This document shows positions 59,401-64,000 of a DNA stretch of 64,000 nucleotides, in pieces (the stretch's first letter is position 1; every line of letters starts with the position of its first letter). Location of the stretch: NCBI GenBank assembly GCA_963082975.1, contig OY720346.1:51783759-51847758 (forward strand), given 5' to 3'. The DNA is from Labia minor (lineage: Eukaryota; Arthropoda; Insecta; Dermaptera; Spongiphoridae). Under the pieces are notes generated by a model. The model did no database searches, was not told where the DNA came from, and saw nothing but the letters and a program-made list of their open reading frames with translations. A program made the position numbers and the translations under genes.

Positions 59401-61029
59401 ATATATATAATTAATTTACTGATTAAATTAAAATATATTTTAAATAAGAACACAAAAAGAAATGAATGTTTTATGTAATATACTGATTGAAACAAAATGG
59501 ATGAAAACCTTTTACTACTCTTAACCAAATACAGTGGTACCTCGACATACGAGTGCCCCAACATACGAGTGTTTTGAGATACGAGCCGCCAACCGACCGA
59601 TATTTTGCTTTGAGATACGAGCAAGATTTGAGATACGAGCACCCCGTGACGATGCACACGGCACCAATTTGCCCTCGCATTTCTAATTTTAAGAAGCTGT
59701 ACACAAAGCACATGTTCCGCAAATGCTTTGAAGTGACGGATAGTACAAACCTGGCCCTTCGAGAGTTTTGGAAAGACCATTTTAACATAGTGACATGTCT
59801 AAGAATTATTGATCAGGCCTGGCTGGGTGTCACAAAAAGAACATTAATTTCTGCATGGAAAAAGCTATGGCCTGACGCTGTAACTGAAAGAATCATTGCA
59901 GAATCTGAATCTCAAGTGTCAGAAATAGAAGAGATTGTTTCTTTGGGAAAATCTTTGGGTCTAGAAGTAGATGAAAATGATGTAAACGAACTCGTCGAGC
60001 AACATTTTGAGGAGCTTACAACTGAAGAGTTACAAAACCTACAAACACAGAATGATGTTGTGACCCAAGAAAACACAGTTTCTGAAGATGCGCCAGAAAC
60101 AGAAAATGTTATCTCTTCAAAAGAAATTAAAGAGATCCTAGGAATGTGGGAGAAAATTGTTGAATTTGTAGATAAAAACCACCCCGAAAAGGTTGCAACT
60201 GGTCGGGCTTCGGTATTATTTAACGAAACCTGTCTCAATCATTTTCGCAATACCCTGAAGGGGAGGAAAAAACAAACTTCCTTAGACAATTTTGTAAAAC
60301 GCTTTGCAGAACAAGATGAGCAAGGAGGCGAAAAAAGCAAAGACAAGCGATGATATTTAAGTTTTTTTTAAATTCTTCTTATTTTTATTTATTTAAATGT
60401 TCCCATTATTTTTGTTGTTTTTAAATAAATGTTCCTTCTCGTAAAGACATTTGTTTGATTCAAAATAGTATACAAAAAACAAAACTAAGGTGATTTTTGG
60501 GGACTGGAACGGATTAAAAGCTTTTCTATTAGTTTTAATGGCGCGAAGTGCTTTGAGATACGAACAATTTGAGATACGAGCAAGGTCTTGGAACGAATTA
60601 AGCTCGTATGTCGAGGTACCACTGTACTATGTACCACTCGGGGGGTACAGGGGGCGGAGCCCCCGTCTAGGTGTGGAGAGCGCCGAAGGCGCTCGGAGCA
60701 GCTAGTATATATATAATTAAATAAATAATTATTAATATATATTACTAACAATAATTGTATATACATATTAATGTTTTAATCTATATTTTTAGGCGGAACC
60801 ACTTTACAAGGGTGAATTGAATAGTGCATATGTATCGGATGCAGCTGCTTCAACTTCTGGATCAAGAAAATCAGCTCCTGGACCGTTACTGATTTTACCA
60901 GCTCCACCATCAACGGCTGCAGCGGTGGATCCCGATAGATTTAGTGAATTTAGTCAAAGAACAGCCAGATCCAAAGCCAGTGCATATCGAGCAGAATATG
61001 CATCAAGTATACAAAATTTTCAACTCTAA
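40669..61029 (+). CDS. Tmhs: LHFPL3/4/5-like tetraspan membrane protein (Tmhs), four exons, 275 residues
   Basis: Exons 40669-40855, 53074-53268, 55645-55853 and 60793-61029 join in frame (phases 1, 1, 0; all GT/AG). The order is: N-terminus with IYASNYVRNSKAIGVLWG, membrane segment about 25-46, extracellular loop with W49 and the claudin-superfamily GLWEVC (59-64), segments about 86-110 and 116-139, second loop GWDAPEIKQICG...CVPRW, segment about 168-190, and a cytosolic tail ending FSQRTARSKASAYRAEYASS. The layout matches vertebrate LHFPL5 (TMHS), an auxiliary subunit of hair-cell mechanotransduction; LHFPL4 organises GABA-A receptors. Which role applies here is unknown. The start is the ATG at 40669. 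Intron 1 is 12.2 kb, and intron 3 is filled with transposons. Confidence 0.92.
40856..44183. other. Tmhs intron 1, 5' part, nothing recognised
   Basis: AT-rich intronic DNA starting with the GTATTT donor. A CT-repeat lies near 43530-43552. No exon, RNA gene or defined element was recognised. Confidence 0.4.
44184..44527. repeat. hAT MITE with near-perfect 8-bp target duplication
   Basis: The ends TAGGGGTCACCAAAGTGGTC and, as reverse complement, CAGGGGTCGCAAAACCTTTT are inverted. The flanks are CCTTAAAC (44176-44183) and CCTTAATC (44528-44535), one mismatch, with TA in the centre. The element is 344 bp and non-coding. Confidence 0.8.
44863..45061. repeat. mariner-type MITE with perfect terminal inverted repeats
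   Basis: CGAGGGGTGTTCAAAGTATT and the following bases are matched exactly by the inverted right end for about 29 bp, or 31 when the TA duplications are counted. TA flanks both ends (44861-44862 and 45062-45063). At 199 bp it is non-coding. The perfect arms suggest recent activity or recent spread. It abuts the (TATC) tail of the LINE copy at 45064. Confidence 0.88.
45064..45455 (-). repeat. LINE 3' fragment (end of ORF2 and GATA tail)
   Basis: On the minus strand the translation reads GPKKDEI-GEWR-LHNEEL, then GHVARMGEDRMAKNILVG and GKRPLGRPRKRRVDNV, ending AAAKNFQVP. This is the widespread C-terminal region of an arthropod LINE endonuclease/reverse-transcriptase protein. At least one stop falls between the two parts (LR-stop-AGHVARMG). 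The tail toward 45064 is a short (GATA) repeat. Confidence 0.8.
45470..45880 (-). repeat. Family C dispersed repeat, copy C1
   Basis: It matches copy C2 (54748-55320) in the order GAGATAGTATTGCGATCA, AAAATTTTCGATGTCGAGAT, TATGTAGACAAGATTACGCA, TTTTGAGAAATGTAGCTC, then an AT-rich stretch and GAGATAGTCGAGTGG at the end. No protein and no clear terminal repeats were found; the class is unknown. Confidence 0.7.
46393..46828 (-). repeat. 5'-truncated LINE copy with 14-bp target duplication
   Basis: On the minus strand it encodes YGFETWSMTLWNESGFRVFE, RILRSIYGPKKDKVNGEWRR and LHNEEKYVLYATPDIVRVI, the typical end of a LINE reverse transcriptase. The GHVARMGE and PLGRPRKRW blocks are deleted, and the tail is AACTCTCGAGTTCCGTAGAG...GATAT. 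The flanking direct repeat ATAAATCTTAACAT (46379-46392, 46829-46842) is perfect. Confidence 0.85.
47771..47840. repeat. Short inverted-repeat element (about 70 bp)
   Basis: The arms CATGGGCGCTTTTATCGGGC and, as reverse complement, CATGGGGCGCTGTTGTCGGG pair over about 20 bp with few mismatches around a 27-base loop. The GC-rich arms are unlike the surrounding DNA. It may be the end-to-end remnant of a DNA transposon or a transcribed hairpin. Confidence 0.55.
47884..47962 (-). repeat. Family E hAT-like end, copy E2
   Basis: On the minus strand it reads CTTCTTAAACTTTTTGAAGT, TGGAACCACAGAAAC, then ATCAAAAAGTTCAGATAGCA. This parallels copy E1 at 19533-19612. Confidence 0.5.
48192..48226 (-). repeat. 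Family B terminal fragment, copy B4
   Basis: TTTTTACCGACCGACGATAG followed by TAAGGGAGGTATTG is the reverse complement of the family B end seen at 15295-15326 and 63750-63786. Only this end is present. Confidence 0.65.
49612..49675 (-). repeat. Old LINE 3' end
   Basis: CATGAAAGTTTTTGGCCCAA followed by GTGACCACATTTGCC is a diverged copy of the LINE end found at 45064-45455, preceded by a decayed (TATC) tail. The stretches on both sides up to 51590 hold nothing recognisable. Confidence 0.5.
49676..51590. other. Tmhs intron 1, no feature
   Basis: AT-rich intronic DNA. A 75-codon frame at 50618-50845 and a 61-codon frame at 49796-49981 have no domains and the composition of their surroundings. 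Confidence 0.4.
51591..51830 (+). repeat. 5'-truncated LINE copy with 10-bp target duplication
   Basis: The translated plus strand contains RMGEDRMAKNILVGRP, GKRPLGRPRKRWVDNV, a TAG stop after GEVRD, and NRNTWRGVVAAAKNFRVP, followed by the 3' end and GATA repeats. Direct repeats ATTTGTTAAT at 51581-51590 and 51831-51840 mark the insertion. It lies in Tmhs intron 1. Confidence 0.85.
52024..52311 (+). repeat. tRNA-derived SINE with (GAA)n tail and 14-bp target duplication
   Basis: The head GGGGCAGCATGGCTGAGTGG (A box) and GAGTTCGAATCC (B box) are well preserved. The body has an AT-rich expansion and the core CACCGAAGAAGGCAAGGGGA. The 3' end is a short GAA repeat. The perfect direct repeat AATTAAAACTTTAT (52010-52023, 52312-52325) defines the borders. 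It is the best-preserved SINE here. Confidence 0.88.
53375..53440 (+). repeat. Old LINE 3' end
   Basis: GAATGTTGTTACTGTGAACA followed by AGAACTTTCAAGTTTC is a diverged version of the LINE tail GGTGTGGTTGCTGCGGCC-AAGAACTTTCGAGTTCC. It lies just after Tmhs exon 2. Confidence 0.5.
53584..53679. repeat. 32-bp tandem repeat, three units
   Basis: AAAATTAATTAATTAATTAA plus AATTAATAATAAT-type sequence recurs with a period of 32 bases, starting at 53584, 53616 and 53648. The units are nearly identical and internally palindromic (TTAA/AATT). Confidence 0.85.
54748..55320 (+). repeat. Family C dispersed repeat, copy C2
   Basis: It runs from TCTCGATAGAGATAGTATTG to GAGATAGTCGAGTGGCGACA and shares the blocks listed for C1. 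It also has an interior of about 200 bp that C1 lacks, including GCGCCAGCAGGTGTCGAGTG. It lies in Tmhs intron 2. No open frame. Confidence 0.7.
55932..56070 (+). repeat. LINE 3' end, left half, split by the hAT insertion
   Basis: It encodes a decayed KRPLGRPR stretch and continues to GCGGCCAAGAACTTTCGAGT, then ACCTTAGAG. The rest of the tail (TCACAGAGATAGATAGATA) resumes at 59365 after the hAT element. The 8-mer CCTTAGAG at its right border is the target duplication of that insertion. Confidence 0.88.
56457..58316 (-). CDS. hAT transposase, ZBED5/Buster-like, 619 residues, intact
   Basis: A BED-type zinc finger (C56, C59, H76, H81) follows a basic N-terminal region. The hAT RNase-H fold shows QLDESTDVTN with D203, GICTDGARAMSG with D269, HTDVRWLSRG (355-363) and, in the C-terminal dimerisation region, CEQAFS with E572. 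These are the likely catalytic DDE residues and conserved blocks of the family, and the sequence ends soon after the hATC motif. The start is an ATG at 58316 with no upstream in-frame competitor in the coding style of the family. The protein would bind the element's ends and cut and paste it by hairpin-forming excision. The frame is uninterrupted, so the element may be active or only recently silenced. Similar proteins include ZBED5 and SCAND3 domesticates, but the surrounding transposon structure shows this is not a host gene. Confidence 0.95.
   Translation of the reverse strand: MDRWLQTGSTQKRKESDDEASTANSTKKRKTRKYSDDYLSFGFTYICNNDVERPVCVLCQESLSNESMKPANLRRHLQTKHSEHVSKSIEFFKMKKEELNSSQKLMVKTGSGGMSKKAVMASYEVALLIAKAGKPHNIAEQLILPATKVITNIMLGTKAANDINLISLSNDTVKNRIEDMSCNIKEELISRVRKSHYYSLQLDESTDVTNNANLLAFIRYEFENQIQEDVLFCDSLPSRTTANDIFNSLNNFITENEIEWPKCVGICTDGARAMSGTRTGLIALIKNVAPQVVWNHCCIHRESLAAKNMSPDLKRTLDEVVKIVNFIKARPLNSRVFKILCEEMGSQHTHLLLHTDVRWLSRGKVLIRLFELRDEIRLFLIDAHFELTECFNDFIWLAKVAYLTDIFTKLNELNLSLQGTVVNIFKVEDKIEAMIKKIDLWSKRIQNGVYESFPTLNDFIESSSEKLLNQTRQLFVEHLITLKSNFRKYFSTPDPCNNWIRDPFNMEITNAKHLSAPEQDILVELSCDTTYKLKFNKTELSNFWLLLRSDYPALANKALQHLIPFCTTYLCEQAFSVLFYIKSKYRNKLNVEPDLRLKVSNIKPDIEILVSRKQLHTSH
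58780..58889. repeat. 55-bp direct duplication inside the hAT element
   Basis: The unit starting TTAATAAAAATAATTTAAAG and containing ACAACTCGTTGAGAAATGAA occurs twice back to back. Nearby, TTTCGTAATTTGATTCTAAA is also duplicated at about 58547-58592. Both lie upstream of the transposase start. Confidence 0.9.
59365..59383 (+). repeat. LINE 3' end, right half of the split copy
   Basis: TCACAGAGATAGATAGATA continues the LINE tail interrupted at 56070 by the hAT element. Confidence 0.85.
59532..60624 (+). mobile_element. Tigger (pogo-type) element, internally deleted
   Basis: The inverted ends of about 22 bp start CAGTGGTACCTCGACATACG on both strands. TA flanks both sides (59530-59531 and 60625-60626). 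Subterminal GAGATACGAG repeats occur near each end. At 1093 bp it is about half the size of a full element. The transposase N-terminal DNA-binding part and the catalytic core are deleted, while the C-terminal region is kept. It could be mobilised only in trans. Confidence 0.92.
59652..60353 (+). pseudogene. Tigger transposase C-terminal remnant
   Basis: An open frame without ATG before 59652 runs from terminal-repeat sequence (three LRYE units encoded by the GAGATACGAG repeats) into KLYTKHMFRKCFE, LREFWKDHFNIVTCLRIID and AWLGVTKRTLISAWKKLWP. This is the region after the catalytic DDE_1 domain in Tigger1-like proteins. It then continues to an acidic, helix-rich C-terminus ending at 60353. The DDE residues are absent, so it cannot be a transposase. 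The reading frame has stayed open for over 200 codons, compatible with a young deletion. Confidence 0.85.
60640..60705 (+). mobile_element. Helitron 3' terminus
   Basis: GC-rich sequence ends in the hairpin GAGCGCC-GAA-GGCGCTC (60678-60694), a seven-base spacer GGAGCAG and CTAG (60702-60705), followed by host T. This is the classical Helitron 3' end: stem-loop then CTRR before T. A second potential hairpin GGGGGCGGAGCCCCC precedes it. The 5' TC end was not found. The Tigger at 59532 may be inserted in this element, so it is presumably non-autonomous. Confidence 0.75.
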
Positions 61030-63004
61030 ATTTATCAATGATTGAATCTATATAATTGGAAATTTTGATTGAATTTTACTCGGCCATAAAAAGATTTTTA
61101 ACTTAATCTGCTCACATTAAAAATACAACGAAAAATGATATTATTTATTAAATTATTAATAAAATTTGCTCATAATATTTGTTATTAATTTTATAAAAAA
61201 ACATTTGATTAATTTGCTATTGTATTTTATTTTAAGTTAAATAGAAATATCTTTATAAAAAATTTAACAATTTTGTATGTAAAACTTATTACAAATTTTT
61301 AAAATTCAACATAATATTACAACCGGCATTTTTTTTAACTATCTAATTTATTGTAGCACTAGTTATTTTGAATAAAAAAGTTAATTAAATTAAAATAAAA
61401 TTTTTTATTGAACTTTATAAGTTATTAAGAAATAAAATCATCTTTATCATTATTTTGGATAATATTAATATATATATTAGATTTGTTCGATTTGTATTGT
61501 ACAATTTTTCGACGAAATCTGTTGGTGTTATTATTCTATGATTATTTTTAAGTAAGTTTTCTCAAAGCACCATAGTTCAAAAATGAATTTTGACTATTCT
61601 ATTTTTTCGTTGAAGATATTCTCTTTTATCCTCAAGGGCTTATTTATATAAAAACAATACATTACAATTATTTTTCATATATTTTTAATGAGAAAAATAT
61701 ATTTAAAAATTTCTGAAAAATTAAATTCTAATGTTTTTTTAATTAAAATTTATTTATACATACTTAATATCATTATTTAATTATTTTACTAAATTTTATA
61801 CCTATCATTCACTTTTTTAGGGCTTAGACGTAATCTTCAATGAAAAAGTTGGATGCTCAAAATTACTAGCTATTGTTCTTTTAGCAAACTTGCTTTAAAT
61901 TAAGTATACAATCATGCCATTACATATGATATGGCAAAAAAATATCGTCCCACGCTAATATACATATAAATACTAATCTCATTCATACTAACACAAGTAT
62001 TATATATATATTTTCCTTCATTTCCTCCTTTACTTTAAATATATATTTGTCATTTTTGTAACTTATTATTTACAATAACTTCAAAGAAAAAATGTTTTCA
62101 TCAGTCATAATTAGGTATTAATTATAAAACTATAATATTATATAGAATTCTAAAATAATAATAATACTGAATAAAGATAACTAAAACAATTTCTTAATCA
62201 CAAACTTTATATATTTATATAAATGAATATATCTGTATAATAATTAATGTATACTAAATTATCATGGACAAACCGAAAATCAATACTAGGGAGGGGGGGG
62301 GGGGTTAAAAACCATGATCGTTCAGGTTTAACATTTCAAACGGAAAAAGTAAATGAAAACAAAATTTTGAGGAAATTATAAATAATTAAAGCAATGAGTG
62401 ATTACAACATAATTTTGTTTCTTTATCTACACTCAATAACCATTAAACAATCCTCTAAGTAACCCAGTAACCCTCTGTTCTTTGTCATTTCTATTGTTTT
62501 TTATATGTTTCAGATTGCATACTTAGAATTAATATGAATTAAGAAGTAAAATGAAAAACTTATACCTATATCATTTTATATACTACTTATATTTATATAT
62601 ATATATAGTGAGATTAACTAAGAAATATTGAATGTGCCAATATCCAATATTTTGAAGAAATTTTATCTATCGAAACTAAAAACAAACTTTAAAATATTGA
62701 TACCATTTATTTAAATAAAATCAATAAAATCATTAATTTTAGTATAATAAAGTATAAAATCTTAATGTATATATGTATTAATAAAAATATATAGTTACCA
62801 AAATTACTGAAATTTCACCTGAAAGACTTAAACTATTAAACATAAATTATGGTATGATTTAATATTATTATTTTTATCCATTCCTTAATAATTTTTTTAA
62901 ACATTTTATAAATATGATAATATTTTCATGTTAATAATAACAATAATAATAATAAATAAATTGAACTATGTAAAAAGAGTTACATTATATTTATTTTACA
63001 TTTT

Positions 63005-63045
<41 letters not shown>

Positions 63046-63188
63046 CTTAAGTATTAATAATTAATGCATTTAATTATATATAATATAATATAATTTTGTA
63101 TTTATTGTTTATTTTTTTGTTATAATATATATCTTATAGAATAAAATATTTATGTGTCTATGAATTTTTTAATTTTATAACATTTATA
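61030..63188. other. Intergenic, downstream of Tmhs, nothing recognised
   Basis: It begins with the Tmhs 3'UTR; an AATAAA at 61158-61163 is a candidate polyadenylation signal. The remainder is AT-rich with (TA)n runs (for example 63007-63042) and a G-run at 62294-62305. Confidence 0.4.
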
Positions 63189-63456
63189 TTATATATATAG
63201 ATTTTTTTTTTTATACAAATATTTTAATAAATTATAAAAAACAATCTTTTCGCTTATATGTATTAATAAATGTTTATTTAAATATGATATCTGATTAAAT
63301 TTCTTTTTACAAAAATTACATTCAAAAGACTTTTCTCCGATATGAATTAATAAATGTTTATTTAAATGTGATTTTCGATTAAATTTATTTTTACAAAAAT
63401 TACATTCAAATGGTTTTTCACCTGTATGAATTAATAAATGTGTATTTAAAGAAGAT
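63189..63456 (-). pseudogene. C2H2 zinc-finger gene, 3' end only, cut by a family B element
   Basis: On the minus strand the frame reads half a finger (TSSLNTHLLIH), the linker TGEKPF, a full finger (C-x2-C-x12-H-x3-H: ECNFC...HLNKHLLIH), the linker IGEKSF, a second full finger, then about 20 residues and a TAA at 63189. The missing first half of the leading finger coincides with the start of the family B element at 63457. No finger sequence resumes beyond that element in the window. It is either a truncated gene copy or a gene broken by insertion; an intact gene with an intron here is less likely because such finger arrays usually sit in one exon. Confidence 0.75.
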
Positions 63457-63786
63457 GTGGCCAGTTCCGAACCGACCGACGGTTTGAAGTAAATTAATTT
63501 CCAGCTACAGAAACAATTTCAAATAATTTAAATGTATCTATTAATGCAATAAAAAACAGATATGGATATAACATAAATATTTTTTATTTTATTATATTTA
63601 TTATATATAAGTAGAAGCTGGAAGTGACGTCATATAATTTAAAATTAAGAAAAAACTAATGAAGATGATTTTTCCCGAGGATAAAACCAATACAAAATGC
63701 ATAATTCTTGGAGATATGTAAAAATCTCCACATGTGAAATTTGGTGTGAAAACAATACATCCCTTACTATCGTCGGTCGGTAAAAA
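63457..63786 (+). repeat. Family B element, copy B3
   Basis: It starts TGTGGCCAGTTCCGAACCGA, has ACCGACCGACGG at 63471-63482 and the inverted CGTCGGTCGGT at 63771-63781, and ends TAAAAAT. The core AAAAAACTAATGAAGATGAT and the hairpin GGAGATATGTAAAAATCTCC are clear. The shortest copy, at 330 bp, it lacks the internal duplication of B1 and probably represents the basic unit. Confidence 0.75.
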
Positions 63787-64000
63787 TTAAATAATATTGG
63801 GTTTATTCACGGATGATATTATTTATGTAAGCCGAGACATTTTTATCTCCCGGAGAATTTTTGCGGGGACACTGGGACAGAATACACATAAGAATAATTA
63901 AAATGATCGTATGGGAAATAAAATATTTTTATATTTGGTAAGTTAAAAAGAAATAATAATGAAATAGAATTATTTTTTTACAATATACATGATTTTTTTT

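Noticed and set aside
62294-62305. G-run as G-quadruplex
   Set aside because: A single G tract without the spaced runs needed; possibly a sequencing artefact.

Overview
The window is very AT-rich nuclear DNA from an invertebrate, most likely an arthropod. The evidence is spliceosomal genes with long introns, GT/AG splice sites, a G-protein alpha-o N-terminus of arthropod type, and a dense load of hAT, mariner/Tigger, Helitron-like, SINE and non-LTR elements. I could not resolve the species. Nothing bacterial or viral is visible.

Region 1 (1-27200, minus strand) is the 5' part of the G-alpha-o gene. Two separate first coding exons of identical length encode alternative myristoylated N-termini: exon 1a at 26682-26799 and exon 1b at 13012-13129. 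Both end in canonical donors at the same codon phase, and each sits in a GC-rich island. The shared downstream exons are not in the window and should lie beyond base 1. The introns are filled with seven copies of a Helitron-like non-autonomous family (family A), several hAT MITEs, SINEs and mariner relics.

Region 2 (31677-37626, plus strand) is a complete six-exon Topors gene (672 residues). It has a RING finger split by intron 1, a conserved central domain, and a last large exon with SUMO-interacting motifs and a Lys/Ser-rich tail.

Region 3 (40669-61029, plus strand) is a complete four-exon LHFPL3/4/5-type tetraspan gene (Tmhs, 275 residues) with a 12.2-kb first intron. Its last intron is a nest of transposons. 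A LINE 3' end is split by a complete hAT element that has an intact 619-residue transposase, terminal inverted repeats and an 8-bp target duplication. Next to it lie an internally deleted Tigger and a canonical Helitron 3' terminus.

Region 4 (61030-64000) is intergenic apart from the 3' end of a C2H2 zinc-finger gene on the minus strand, cut in mid-finger by a family B element.

The three genes are not functionally linked in any way I can see: G-protein signalling, nuclear SUMO/ubiquitin ligation, and a tetraspan membrane subunit. The most novel material is in the repeats. Families A and B are related, with structured ends (a covarying terminal hairpin in A, subterminal inverted repeats in B). 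Five hAT-like insertions all follow one nnnTAnnn target rule.
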